NCBI RefSeq assembly: GCF_001625195.1
Contig: NC_054391.1
Coordinates: 2,170,001-2,234,000 of the forward strand
DNA length: 64,000 nt
Direction of reading: 5' to 3'
DNA from: Drechmeria coniospora
Taxonomy: Eukaryota; Ascomycota; Sordariomycetes; Hypocreales; Ophiocordycipitaceae
Shown: in pieces, positions 1-12,368 of the stretch
Layout of the letters: each line of letters begins with the position of its first letter
How positions within the stretch are numbered: the stretch's first letter is position 1
Program-made: the position numbers and the translations under genes
The notes under the pieces: model-generated
What the model was told of the DNA's origin: nothing
Seen by the model: the letters and a program-made list of their open reading frames with translations, nothing else
The model's database searches: none

Positions 1-965
1 ATTCTGCTCCAGTTTTCATTCTTTGCTTTCCAACAACATAGGCTGTGTTTTTGCTCGAAAGGTCACTGAAACATCAGCTCAAATATCTCTTCGCCTCTCT
101 ATTCTAAGGACTAACCATCCCATAATTTATTCGGGCAGACAATTTACAGTGTTTCAGGAATTCCTCCGACCCTCATATCGCAACAGCTGTGGATGTTTAC
201 AAGCTGCAGAACAGGCGAAGTAGGGCCAAGAAGCCCAAATTACAGACCTATAGAGAAGCGATTACCGTCAATAAATTCTACAGGTAGCAAAGAGCTCACG
301 CTACTCCATAGACTAGGATTCTTTCTCATCTTTCGCGAACCTCGCTTCAGCTCAGCTTGACATCGACAAGATATCTCAAGAGGTCACAACAGCTACCTCG
401 CGAGAGTGGCGGCACGACCTTGGAGCCGCTGTATCGACCACATGGATATCGGTGAGCGTTGAGCAGAATTATATTTAGCTCTGAGGCGACGAGCGTAGTA
501 TTTTTTGACGGTCACGACACAGCGTGTTCAAGCCAATGAAGCAACTTTAGACAACAGAAAAGAAGTGTCTCATATGGACGAGCTATTTCGAACAACTATA
601 GCGAGGGCCTTCAATATTCAGACTATATGAAGCAAGACTTCCTGGAAGCCTCAACTAGTACATCTTCATCCCAAGCACCAGCCTACGGGAAGTAGTAATT
701 GGTGGACAACAAACAGGCACGGAGTTTTCCATCCATCCTTCGACTGCCAGCCGCGTTCTGGAAAGAAATGTGAACCCTATACTCCCGGAGGCATATATAC
801 CCTTGGTCTTCGGACCTATACACTTGGTATGTGGACTTTGACAACTGGACTAGAAAGACACAGATCAACAACGGTGACATGAGTGATTTACAGTTGTGTG
901 GTAGTATATAATACTAGATTGGCCATCTGACATGTATGAGCGTCGGTACGATTGACGCCTAACAT
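1..965. other. Gene-free left flank
   Basis: I see no supportable gene, RNA or recognisable repeat here. The open frames are all under 70 codons and do not resemble a known protein. Confidence 0.6.
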
Positions 966-1037
966 GCTTGCATGGTGTAATGGTCAGCACACAAGACTCT
1001 GATTCTTGAGACCGTGGTTCGATTCCGCGTGCGAGCT
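966..1037 (+). tRNA. tRNA-Gln (CUG), copy 1
   Basis: A full 72-nt cloverleaf can be drawn. The acceptor arms GCTTGCA and TGCGAGC pair with one G-T wobble. The anticodon stem CAAGA/TCTTG encloses the loop CTCTGAT, giving anticodon CTG at 999-1001. The T arm is CGTGG/CCGCG around TTCGATT, with one wobble, and the discriminator base is T. No intron is present. It is the first of seven related units between 966 and 2814, of which three fold intact. Compared with the other two intact copies it has a few point differences. Confidence 0.85.
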
Positions 1038-1102
1038 TACATTTTTTTGCTGCAAATTTTTATTTTCTATTGAGTTTTGTACCATAGTGGCTAACCATAC
1101 AA

Positions 1103-1180
1103 GCTTGCATGTTGTATGTGTAATGGTTACCGCAAAAGATTTTCTGGTTCTTAAGACCGCGGTTTGTCCGCGTACGAGCT
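1103..1180 (+). pseudogene. Decayed tRNA-Gln-derived repeat
   Basis: It starts with the tRNA-Gln acceptor GCTTGCA and ends in GTACGAGCT. The D arm is expanded, the anticodon loop no longer reads CTG, and the T loop has lost two bases (TTTGTCCGCG). It shares these changes and its flanks with the units at 1242, 2609 and 2740, so these look like copies of a tRNA-derived repeat and not independently decayed genes. Confidence 0.7.
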
Positions 1181-1241
1181 TACATTTTTGCTGCAAAATT
1201 TAATTTCCATTGAGTTTGTACTATAGTGGCTAACCATGCAA

Positions 1242-1320
1242 GCTTGCATGTGTGTGTGTGTAATGGTTACCGCAAATGATCTTCTTGTTCTTGAGACTGA
1301 GGTTCGTCCGCGTACGAGCT
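1242..1320 (+). pseudogene. Decayed tRNA-Gln-derived repeat
   Basis: This is the same structure as the unit at 1103, 139 bp downstream, with a short TG run replacing part of the D arm. The T loop reads TTCGTCCGCG, missing two bases relative to intact tRNA-Gln. The preceding flank (ACTATAGTGGCTAACCAT) is shared with the neighbouring units. Confidence 0.7.
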
Positions 1321-1410
1321 TAAAGTTTTGCTGCTCTAATTGAGGCAGTAAAGTAAGTAGGCTTCGATTTTTTGCCTTTGTTACTTTACGTAATAAGTAA
1401 AGTACGTAAG

Positions 1411-1581
1411 TGTTATGGTATCGGGCTTAGCCCGATATAGGAGAACGGAGGGAACCAAGGGACCCACTAGGAAGAACGCACACAACTAGAAGCCCTAGTT
1501 GCCAAGTAGTTTTCCCTCCTTCAAGTCTTTTAATAAACATCATTGAGAGCCCTAGAGCAGTTGCCTAGTAACTCCGTAACA
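1411..1581 (+). mobile_element. Solo LTR, family A (171 bp)
   Basis: It begins TGTTATGG, ends CCGTAACA, and is flanked by a perfect 5-bp duplication GTAAG (1406-1410 and 1582-1586). It matches the LTRs of the complete chromovirus at 41052-48475, read here in the sense direction. Near the start lies the hairpin TATCGGGCT/AGCCCGATA, and an AATAAA signal follows AAGTCTTTT about two thirds of the way in. With no internal sequence, it is the product of LTR-LTR recombination. Confidence 0.92.
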
Positions 1582-1638
1582 GTAAGGCAAAAACTTATCC
1601 ACCATAATATATAATACATATATACATACATACATAAA

Positions 1639-1815
1639 TGTTATGGTATCGGGCTTAGCCCAATATAGGACACAAGATAGAGGGACTACGGACCCACTAG
1701 AGGAACGTACATAAACTAAAAGCCCTAACTAACTATTAAGTAGTTTTCCCTCCTTTAAGTCTTTTAATAAATATTATTAAGAGTCCTAGAGTACTCGCTT
1801 AGCGACTCCGTAACA
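1639..1815 (+). mobile_element. Solo LTR, family A (177 bp)
   Basis: It runs TGTTATGG to CCGTAACA with a perfect 5-bp duplication ATAAA at 1634-1638 and 1816-1820. It is more decayed than the copy at 1411: the terminal hairpin has one C-to-T change (AGCCCAATA) and many other sites show C/T and G/A differences, as RIP would leave. Confidence 0.9.
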
Positions 1816-1857
1816 ATAAAGTAAAAAATATTTTTTTTTGCTTCTGTCTATGTAAAT

Positions 1858-2050
1858 GTATTATAGTATTGCTAAGCAGCTGCTCTAGAAATCTCAATGT
1901 TGTTTTATTAAAGGACTTATAGAAAGGAAGTCTACTTATAAGTTACGGCTTCCTTTATATGGAAGCCCCTTAGGTAGTAGATCTGTAGTCTCCTGTATCT
2001 TAGTTGCCCTTGTCTTCTGCTATAATTGGGCGCAGCCCGATACCATAACA
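1858..2050 (-). mobile_element. Diverged family A LTR
   Basis: The right end (CCCGATACCATAACA) and the central TTATTAAA-GGACTT block identify a family A LTR in reverse orientation. The left end is degenerate, and I could not find a target duplication. The left boundary is approximate. Confidence 0.6.
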
Positions 2051-2109
2051 AACTGGTATGTTCTTTTTCAGTAAACTTACTTAAATTCTCTAAAAAGCTA
2101 ATTATATAA

Positions 2110-2181
2110 GCTTGCATGGTGTAATGGTTAGCACATAAGATTCTGATTCTTGAGACCGCGGTTCGATTCCGCGTGCGAGCT
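2110..2181 (+). tRNA. tRNA-Gln (CUG), copy 2
   Basis: This is an intact 72-nt tRNA. The acceptor GCTTGCA/TGCGAGC, anticodon stem TAAGA/TCTTG, loop TTCTGAT (anticodon CTG) and T arm CGCGG/CCGCG all pair. It is intronless and the best-preserved copy together with the one at 2277. It sits immediately right of a decayed LTR. Confidence 0.88.
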
Positions 2182-2276
2182 TAAAGTCCAAATATGGTCT
2201 TTATTTTTGCCATTTTGTTTTAAATAAACTAGATTTAATATACCAGGGCATCTTAGCATAATGGCTAACTGTACAA

Positions 2277-2348
2277 GCTTGCATGGTGTAATGGTCAGCA
2301 CATAAGATTCTGATTCTTGAGACCGCGGTTCGATTCCGCGTGCGAGCT
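2277..2348 (+). tRNA. tRNA-Gln (CUG), copy 3
   Basis: It differs from copy 2 by one D-loop base (GGTC for GGTT) and is otherwise fully paired with anticodon CTG. The 167-bp spacing from copy 2 and the shared downstream flank (TTAAAGTCCAAATATGGTCT) show a recent tandem duplication of gene plus flank. Confidence 0.88.
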
Positions 2349-2429
2349 TAAAGTCCAAATATGGTCTTCATTTTTGCCATTTCATATTAAATTAATAAGA
2401 TTCAATATACCAGGGCATGTTAGCATAGT

Positions 2430-2568
2430 TGTAAGGTGCGCTACAGGCGTATAGGCCTTATAAGCGAATGTAAGGTGCAGTGCCTGTACTAAGTGCGGAT
2501 ACTGGTAGATCTTTTGACAGTTTGGCTATAGGGTCGAACGGTTAACTGGTCTATTGTCTATATAGGCA
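2430..2568 (-). repeat. Family D short interspersed repeat
   Basis: This ~140-bp unit recurs at 54964-55099 (continuing after 55303), 62511-62653 and, in part, 49057-49133. Shared landmarks are GCACTTAGTGC, a CATTTGCTTATAAGGCC segment and the terminal GCGCGCCTTA. No coding capacity is seen and no family name is recognised. It is clearly a dispersed repeat, because the 55 kb copy has an LTR inserted inside it. Confidence 0.7.
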
Positions 2569-2608
2569 CAGCTCCCTATATGTATTACAATAGTGGCTAA
2601 CCGTACAA

Positions 2609-2678
2609 GCTTGCATAGTGTAATGGTCAGTACGCAAGGTTCTGATTCTTAGGACCGCGGTTCGTCCGCGTACGAGCT
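2609..2678 (+). pseudogene. Decayed tRNA-Gln-derived repeat
   Basis: The acceptor and D arm resemble tRNA-Gln and the TTCTGATT anticodon loop survives. The T loop has the same 2-base loss (TTCGTCCGCG) and the 3' acceptor the same TACGAGC as the units at 1103 and 1242. Confidence 0.65.
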
Positions 2679-2739
2679 TATATTTTTACTGCTCTTTTTT
2701 TCTTTCATTGAGTTTATACTATAGTAGCTAACTATACAA

Positions 2740-2814
2740 GCTTGCATATTATATATAATGATTACCACAAAAGATTTTCTGTTTCTTGAGACCGCAGTTC
2801 GTCCGGATACAAGC
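2740..2814 (+). pseudogene. Decayed tRNA-Gln-derived repeat
   Basis: This is the most eroded unit: an AT-rich D arm, no CTG anticodon, a truncated T loop and a broken acceptor pair. The order of landmarks and the flank (ACTATAGTAGCTAACTATACAAG) still match the other units. Confidence 0.6.
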
Positions 2815-2957
2815 GTATTTTTTTTTTGCTTTTTACTTTTATTGAGTTTGTACTTATAAAATTATAGGTAATGCAGAAATATATAGATTAAGCTAGAACA
2901 CGCGTCCTTACTAAGATTAGGAGGGACAGACTCTACGCGCATTAACTTTGTACAGAG

Positions 2958-3200
2958 TGTAACGCGCGGATCAGTTGACGACAGTTAGGTAAGTAAGTGA
3001 GCCTTCTTTCAGAAATCGAGTAGTATTTAAGACTAAAGCTTGACCCTTCTTGAGTTTTCGGGCTTGCGCTCCTTTTGTGGCCGGGGCATACCCTACTCCT
3101 AGGCTGCCCCACCTTCCTGTCTACCCGGGCTTTACCCGTGCGCCCCTGTCCACCCGGTCTTTACCCGTGCACCCCTGTCTACCCGGGCTTTACCCTGCTA
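2958..3200 (-). mobile_element. LTR, family B, with an expanded 29-bp tandem repeat
   Basis: It shares most of its length with the LTR at 8873-9070, including CTTTCAGAAATCGAGTAG, AAGACTAAAGCTTGACC and a GGCCGGGGC block. Unlike other copies, the CCTGTCTACCCGGGCTTTAC segment is present three times in tandem (3116-3144, 3145-3173 and a partial at 3174-3196). The right end is blurred. Confidence 0.7.
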
Positions 3201-3900
3201 GCACACAGACTGCCTTACTTTTATTACCTCTTAAGTGAACTATTTTTATCCTTAGGAGTACTTTCCACAAGTACTCGTGTGTTCCGTCCGACATGCCTAC
3301 TTAAAGAGTTAGTTAGTTTCCAGACACTTAATAAATAATGATTTATTGCTACTCCATAAGCAAAACATAGTGTATATATATTTTTGGCATCTAAGTAGTA
3401 TGCAGTCTAATGACTAGTACCTGCTGAGTAGCAAAGCTAAAACTAACAAGTAGATAAAAAGACATTAACACGTAATAAATTGCTGATTTTGTGTCGGGGT
3501 AATTGTATTGGCTTACTTACAAGCCAAACACCAAAATCACTATACCTAGCAAACTTTCAGGATGCGAGAAAAAAAAAACGTGAACTATTACAGCTTCAAT
3601 GCACAATCAGGGCAGGCCAGGGGAAACAGTTAGCATTAGTTGGATTGGAGAGAAGATAATGAATAGGGTAGTAGATCTTGTCCTTCCCCTCTTTGTAGCA
3701 CCATATTGTTTTTACGGCTCATTTATCCATCCCTACATCCCAATTCAGTATAGCAATGAATAATCAGACAACATTATGGGCCAATATATATAAATCTAAG
3801 CAAAATTTCCGTATTTTACAACTACCTTATCAATAAATTTACCGGCTCTTCGTAGCCCTCTCATAATGAAACAATGGGGTGGTTATTCACTTGCGGAAGT
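3201..3900. other. Gene-free stretch, 3' of the DGAT2 gene
   Basis: This is AT-rich noncoding sequence between repeat debris and the end of the DGAT2-family gene. I see no repeat match or RNA. The right part presumably holds the 3' UTR of that gene. Confidence 0.5.
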
Positions 3901-5112
3901 TCATGATATGATCTGTAGCCCAGGGACTTCGCCGTTGGAGAATTGCCCCTTATACGCCGAGTAAAGCTTTACGACTTCCTTAACATACAGGTCATGATAT
4001 TCATCAATATCATCCTGTGACGGCTGGTATCCGAAAGTGGTTGGTACTTCTATCGGCTTTCCAATGACAATGTTGACCCGTCGGCGGTACGGCATAAGAC
4101 CGACATCGTAGTTTAAAAGGCCACGACCGTGGAGCGCGGGAATCGTAAACTTGAATACCCTGAGTACGAACATCTGCAATTTGTGAACCATCGGGTGTGT
4201 TGTAGGGCTGAGCTGGTCATACAGGTCGTTTTCGCCAAAGCCGATGACAGGGACTAGATCAGCACCGGTCCGAAGGGCCATCTTGACGAATCCCTTGCGG
4301 CCCTTGAGTATGAGTCGTAGAGAGCCAGGTTGCGCTTCCAAGGACTCACGGGCACCGCCAATCACAATCGTAACAGCGCGACCCCGGCCATCATTGTCCG
4401 GCCCACCCTTGGACAAAATGTTGCGGATGGACTCCTTCGAAACCGACCGGATACCCATGGCCAGAATCCAGTCGCGGTATAAGGGAAGGCGGAAGTTGGA
4501 GTCGAGTGTCAGCAAGCTATTAGTGATCCCAGGGAACTTTTCCGAGAACCCTAGGGCGTTGGTTGCAAATGCGCACCATGCGCCGTGGGAGATGATACCA
4601 TGGGGATGGTAGCCCATGATATATCTTCTGTTTGGCGGCAATTCGTGCGTCTTATGCAGTTTCATGGGGTAGTATCCGGCAAACAGCTTCCAAAGTGGTA
4701 AGGACCTGAGCCATTCGGACCGATATGACAGCGTTCCATCGGTTGGGGAGGTAGAAGCCGTTAAGTGTACCAGATACGGCACCAGAATTGGCCATGACAG
4801 GGGATTGGCGCAGGTGAACCAGAATATAGATACTATGACGACGATTGACATGCAGTGGAAGAAAACAGCCGCTGTCTGTAGGCGTCGGGTAAGCGGGATA
4901 CGGAGCGGGGCAAATCGAACGCCGCCGGCTCTCCACGCCTCCTGTTCGTATCGCTCATGCAAAGATTCACACGATAGCGGGGGGTACTCTGTATTGCTGC
5001 CATCGATCGTTCTTTCTTTTGGACCCCTCTGCCTTGTCTCGTCATCAGGCAGTGTGACGGCATTCGATTTTGGTCCGCCATCTGGTGCTGGGGATTCCCT
5101 GCCATTCACCAT
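3901..5112 (-). CDS. DGA1: Diacylglycerol O-acyltransferase, DGAT2 family
   Basis: It transfers an acyl group from acyl-CoA to diacylglycerol, the last step of triacylglycerol synthesis at the ER/lipid-droplet surface. The frame is single-exon, 403 residues, close to the 418 of yeast Dga1. A hydrophilic N-terminus is followed by a hydrophobic hairpin (about 82-117), the family motif YHPHG (168-172) and GGARE (252-256). Then comes the conserved R-K-G-F-V-K-x-A-L block and the VPVIGFGEN segment (about 287-294). The first ATG gives a plausible full-length N-terminus. No neighbour is functionally linked: both sides are repeat-rich. DGAT2 and monoacylglycerol acyltransferases share these motifs, so substrate is inferred; in fungi this architecture is normally Dga1. 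Confidence 0.93.
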   Translation of the reverse strand: MVNGRESPAPDGGPKSNAVTLPDDETRQRGPKERTIDGSNTEYPPLSCESLHERYEQEAWRAGGVRFAPLRIPLTRRLQTAAVFFHCMSIVVIVSIFWFTCANPLSWPILVPYLVHLTASTSPTDGTLSYRSEWLRSLPLWKLFAGYYPMKLHKTHELPPNRRYIMGYHPHGIISHGAWCAFATNALGFSEKFPGITNSLLTLDSNFRLPLYRDWILAMGIRSVSKESIRNILSKGGPDNDGRGRAVTIVIGGARESLEAQPGSLRLILKGRKGFVKMALRTGADLVPVIGFGENDLYDQLSPTTHPMVHKLQMFVLRVFKFTIPALHGRGLLNYDVGLMPYRRRVNIVIGKPIEVPTTFGYQPSQDDIDEYHDLYVKEVVKLYSAYKGQFSNGEVPGLQIIS

Positions 5113-6268
5113 GGCGCTGGCGTTCCATTCGCTATTCCTCTCGGCCGTTGCTGTTGTATCACTTGCTGGTGGGATCTGTCAGGGTGTCAGATTCTGAATA
5201 CGTCGGAGCCCATGGTAGTTTGAAAGTAATGAACTAGCCACTGCGTGCATTTCCAGGCTAGCTTCGCGGCATTTCCTGGACGAAGACATGGAAGTGGTAA
5301 TATTACCGGTTCATTTATATCTTGTGCTTCTGCCACTGCAAGGAATTAGCAACAGTATCGGCACACCTCGTAAGGCTTGATCGATTCGAGTCTACAAGTC
5401 TGCTGCGGCAGCCACAAATAACTTGCACCAACCCTCCAGGCTGGGCAGCTTGGCAGTACGGAGTAGGAGTACATGGTGAGAGTATACAACTTACTTGGTC
5501 GCAACGACACATGCTGCGTGATATCAACGCTCGCCATCGAACTTTGCGATATCCTCACGATACAGCTCGATCGCTGAACAACGATTGCTTAGCTGCCGCT
5601 GAGTTCAAGTAAGTGGGCAGGCGTGCTGCAGGGTGTTGGTCGCAACTGGAAGGTATACTTCTGGAGTCTGACTCAACTAGCATGTGACCCGAGGTGCGAT
5701 GTGGGTACATCTAAAGGACAGCCGAAGGTACTCCGTAAGCTCTACAGCTAATCGTACCACGCCCCACCTCAAGGTGGTGCTCACCACCAAGCCAAGCACT
5801 AACAGGCACTTTGATAATAGCTTTCAATCTAACTATATTTTATACTACCAAGACTGATCTCTCTAGTATAGACATATATATATTCTAATACGCCTTTTAA
5901 TGTTATAACGTTTTGCATTACTGATAAATGCACTTCTCACTGTAGTATTGAATTTCTTTCACATTAGGACAACTTTCTTTCAATTCTGAGCAATGACATT
6001 AATTGCTTTAACCTACTATTTGATGGGCTTATCTACCTACTAGGTTCTACTAGTATTGAGAACCATATTTTTGATGCTCAGTAGAGTTTCTGGGCCCTTT
6101 CTGCTTTCTTTAACTACTGGATGTCCCTTATTACCTGCATTGGCTCTACAGTTGTAGGTAGTCAAGGAACCTCGAACTAGGCGATTAAGGTTAATGTCCA
6201 GAGTCTCATTTTCGATATTCATTCTATCCTCTTGCTCTCCAGTAACCTCCCTAGCTTACTATACTTAG
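5113..6268. other. Intergenic, with one unrecognised coding-like fragment
   Basis: This lies upstream of the DGAT2 gene and should include its promoter. I see no complete gene. The minus-strand frame at 6040-6222 (60 codons, with the phrases NRLVRGSLTTYNCRANAG and KGPETLLSIKNM) reads more like eroded coding sequence than chance, perhaps from a transposon, but I do not recognise it. Confidence 0.45.
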
Positions 6269-6480
6269 TGCAACGATCGAGCCCATTGGGAGACAGTTAG
6301 GTAAGCAAGTGCGCCTTATTCAAGCGTGAGGATATATTCAAGACTAAAGCTTGTCCCTCTGTCCAAGCTTCTGCAGTTCCGTACCTCTAGTAGCCCCTAG
6401 AGTTAGGGCAGACCCCACTGGTCTGGGCCTACTCGGCTGTCCGGCTTTAGCCGAGCTTTACCCTTACGCCTAGCCTTACA
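6269..6480 (-). mobile_element. LTR, family B variant (212 bp)
   Basis: It runs TGCAACG to CCTTACA. It shares the GTTAGGTAAGCAAGTG and AAGACTAAAGCTTG blocks with family B, but its U3-side half differs and matches the truncated copy at 8666. It lies left of a minus-strand gag remnant, so it could be that element's 3' LTR. No target duplication was found. Confidence 0.65.
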
Positions 6481-7396
6481 ATTATTATCCCCCTCCTATA
6501 GGGACCGTCTCGGTCTCGTTTCAGGAGTTTCCCGGCTAGCATTAAGATGCAACAGAGGAAAAGGGGGTCCGCCTGGACTAGGGCTACAACGAATCAAGGA
6601 TCGTGACATGGGGCAGGATCAATCTATTGGTGTTCTTGATGCTATTGTTGCCAACCACCAGGTGTCCTCTGTGCCTGCTTAAATAGCGCAGATGTGGACA
6701 CCGTTACGCAACTAACTACCCGGACTTTAACCCCGTTACAGGCCCGTTGGCGCGTCGGCGCGACACATTATTTAACCTAGTTCGAATAGACTTACCTCGT
6801 TTATCGTATCTGCTTGCCTCATTGTCCTTAATCGGCATCCTGGCCTTCTAGGTGCTGACCGTTCTCGGTCGCTAGTCGGCTACTGCTAGTCGTATTGTTA
6901 TAGCGGCCGTCCTCTGCCTAAGGCTGTCAATCTGGTTGCTGTCGCGTCTCTCGCACTTGCCTTTGTGCCCGTTTGGGCTCTGCCTTAGGCCGTCAATCGG
7001 TTGCTGTCGCATTCGTCGTGTTCATTCCGTTGCTATGCTGCAACCATATTGTAGGGTGGCTTAGGTTTCGACACCCTGGGGATTCTGGCCAAGGTCGTCG
7101 CTCCAATATATATCCCCATCGCGTCTTTGTTGATTTTCCTTCTTTTCTTTGCTTCCTTAAGAATGCACCACGATAATTCGACGACTTTTTGGCAGCATTG
7201 ACGACGACAGCGACAGTAACGACAACAACAAAAACGATACAGCCACCTGAAGTCCAGCATAACTCCCTCTCGCAAACGATCCGCGCCGGGCGGGACCTTA
7301 GCCTTCTCCTGAGGTTAATAGCCCTAGTTACCAGCGTAGGGAGGCCCGGCGTCGGTCTATGCAGAGACGGGTTTTGCTGCGGCTTTGGGATGGAAT

Positions 7397-7570
7397 TGTT
7401 ACGGAGTCGCTAGGCGACTGCTCTAGGACTCTCAATGATATTTATTAAAAGACTTGAAGAAGGGAAAACTACTTGGCGGTTAGGGCTTCTAGTTTATGTG
7501 CGTTCCTCAGATGGGTCTGTTGGTCCCTCCATCTTGTATCCCATATCGGGCTAAGCCCGATACCATAACA
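7397..7570 (-). mobile_element. Solo LTR, family A, inserted in a gag remnant
   Basis: This 174-bp LTR starts TGTTACGG and ends CCATAACA, with a perfect 5-bp duplication GGAAT at 7392-7396 and 7571-7575. It interrupts sequence downstream of the family-B-associated gag frame, so the family A insertion is younger than that element. Confidence 0.93.
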
Positions 7571-7619
7571 GGAATCCCTTTCGGTGAGTCCCCCCGTATG
7601 TCCCCCTCTGCTAATAGGA

Positions 7620-8111
7620 CTAGGGCTGGGGCTTCTTTGTGTAATGACGAGAGCGATATAGGCGACGTTGACGGTACGCCAACTCCTCGACGGGTTGATG
7701 AAGGTAAGCAGCCCGCTGTAGCCTCCCCTTCGCCTTCGCCTCCAGTCTTCGCTTGGGTCGGGGTTCGGTTGCATCCCAAAGTCGTTGAGCCAGTTGGACT
7801 ATCTCTTCTCGGGTATGATCTTCGATGTTCTTGTATAGGTTGATCTGACGTTGCAATCCCGGTAGTAGCTTACCGAAGTAGGTATACGCCCGCTCGGATT
7901 CTAGTGCCCTTTCGAAGCAGTTTTCAATTGAGTCCAAGTAGAGGCTGAACTCCATTGGTGACTGGCCTTCTCGTTGTTTTGCGTTTTGCCGTTGTATTGC
8001 TAGGTGGGCCCGGTAGTTGGCCCCTCCCTTTAGCAGGGTGAGGGTCCATTCTTGGAAAAGGTCCCAGTCGTTCTCGGCTGCGTCTCGGCGGTCTTTCGGC
8101 AGTTCGTCCAA
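7620..8111 (-). pseudogene. Ty3/gypsy Gag fragment
   Basis: The 163-codon frame has Gag character. It contains the retrotransposon-gag-like stretch W-D-L-F-Q-E-W-T-L-T-L-L followed by Y-R-A-H-L-A-I-Q-R and SPMEFSLYLDSIENCFERAL, then a basic tail. Further N-terminal-like sequence continues in other frames towards about 8500. It has no start matching a full Gag, no downstream pol, and a solo LTR at 7397 breaks the region. The flanking family B LTRs (6269 and 8873) have the right orientation to have bounded this element, now about 2.4 kb and internally deleted. Confidence 0.7.
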
Positions 8112-8665
8112 ATATCTTTCCCAGCGCGCCCGTCCTTGGGCCTGTATATAATCCAGGGCTATGAGAATTTTCTGGTAATCTTTCTTAAACCTTCGCCTTG
8201 CTCTATTGAATACGCAATTAAGGTCGTTAAGCCATTCCTGCCTCTTCTGGGGTGTAGTAGGTTGCCTAAGTTCCGGGATATTCTTTACCTCGATTTCGCA
8301 ACTGCTTACTGAGGAAGCGTCGGATTCTTGTCTGGTTCTTTCTTTTGTCTTTTCTTTGCTGGTTGTCGGTCCCTATCCCCAGAAGGGTATGGAGTTCCTT
8401 TTCTCGTTCCTCTAGCTGCCGTAGCTCCTGCAGCTGGGCTAGGCCGTTCCCGTATTGCAGCCAGCTTTTCTGGAACTAATGGTTCCTTGTGTGCACTCAC
8501 TTGCCGTTGTATCGAGGGAGCTTAGCGTACTTGGCGTTGGAGAGGTTTCCTAGCATTGAGTTTGTTTCCGCCTTCCTGAAGGACGTAAGGCGTATCCCTA
8601 GTGCTGCGTGTTGTAGGCGGCATCCTTGCTTAGGTGACTAGAATACTCCGTAGAAGCTTTAGAAT

Positions 8666-9070
8666 TGTAATGATCGAGCCCGTTGGGAGATAGTTAGGTA
8701 AGCAAATGCGCCTTGTTCAAGCGTAAGGATATATTGAAGACTAAAGCTTGTTCCTCTGTCCAAGCTTGTAATTAATGGGCGGGCCAGTTCGAAGACAGTC
8801 AGGTAAGCAAGTGAGCCTTCTTTCAGAAATCGAGTAGTATTTAAGACTAAAGCTTGACCCCTTTCAAGCTTCTGTAATGGGCGGACCAGTTCGACGACAG
8901 TCAGGTAAGCAAGTGAGCCTTCTTTCAGAAATCGAGTAGTATTCAAGACTAAAGCTTGACCCCTCTCGAGTTTCCATGCTCACATTCCTTTTGTGGCCGG
9001 GGCGTGCCCTACTCCTAGGCTGCCCCACCTTCCTGTCTACCCGGGCTTTACCCGTGCGCCTAGCCTTACA
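8666..9070 (-). mobile_element. Stack of three family B LTRs (two truncated, one complete)
   Basis: A complete 198-bp LTR occupies 8873-9070 (TGTAATGG to CCTTACA). To its left lie two truncated copies, at about 8666-8767 and 8768-8872. Each keeps the TGTAAT end and the GGTAAGCAAG / AAGACTAAAGCTTG half, and each breaks off just after that AAGCTT region. The repeated breakpoint argues for tandem duplication or recombination inside the LTR and not for three insertions. No target duplication flanks the complete copy. Confidence 0.75.
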
Positions 9071-9816
9071 CTGTTGGTTAGGTATAAGTTGGTCATACAT
9101 TTTTGCATTTAACAGACTACGACTCGTCCTGATAACAACAAGTCATATCATAATAAAGAATAACGAGTTAATTAATAATAGCTGATTTGGCTAAATAAAA
9201 CACTCTCAGTCGGCCCTAGTACTTCAGCCAATGCTAGAGCTAAAACAATATATTATCAACTAATAATAAGTGAAGTCTATATCCTCGGATCATTGGCTGC
9301 TGACGTGCTATAAGTGACCGAAGTGACCGAGCACTGATTAATAGAAGTAGTGTTCCTACTTGCCAAGATCAAGTTGATGTTCGTTCTTCCTCATCTATCC
9401 TGGCCATTGAAGCGAAACTACCATTAAAAATCCTCTATACTACGACTGCCTCGATGCCTTGGTCGCCAGGTTCTGTGTTTGTGACAGCACAGCTGTCCCC
9501 AGGGACCGTATTTCTATGGCAGTGTACTCCGTACATGCGTCAGAGCTGGGTGATGGCTAAATTGCCTGGCTGCGGATTGCATGTAAGAAGAGGGGGCCAG
9601 GTTCCTGCCCAATCGATTACTTACAAGCCCTAAGAACTATCACTAGTACAATACAGATGGCATGGGAATTGATGCAAAGCACCTACTAAACAATAATTCG
9701 TCACTCAGTTGGGGCAGATTGAAGATGTCTTCAATTCTCTATGGCCATTTGGACACAATCCTTTTGGTTGACCGAGTCAAAAAGTTTGATTGCCTTGCCC
9801 GGGCCTCCCTGGCCTT
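9071..9816. other. Gene-free stretch 3' of enolase
   Basis: No gene or repeat was recognised. One isolated GTACTCCGTAC word occurs near 9527-9537. The right end presumably contains the enolase 3' UTR. Confidence 0.5.

Positions 9817-12368
<2,552 letters not shown>

Noticed and set aside
4244..4612. Plus-strand frames inside the DGAT2 gene
   Set aside because: They are shadows of the strongly supported minus-strand gene.
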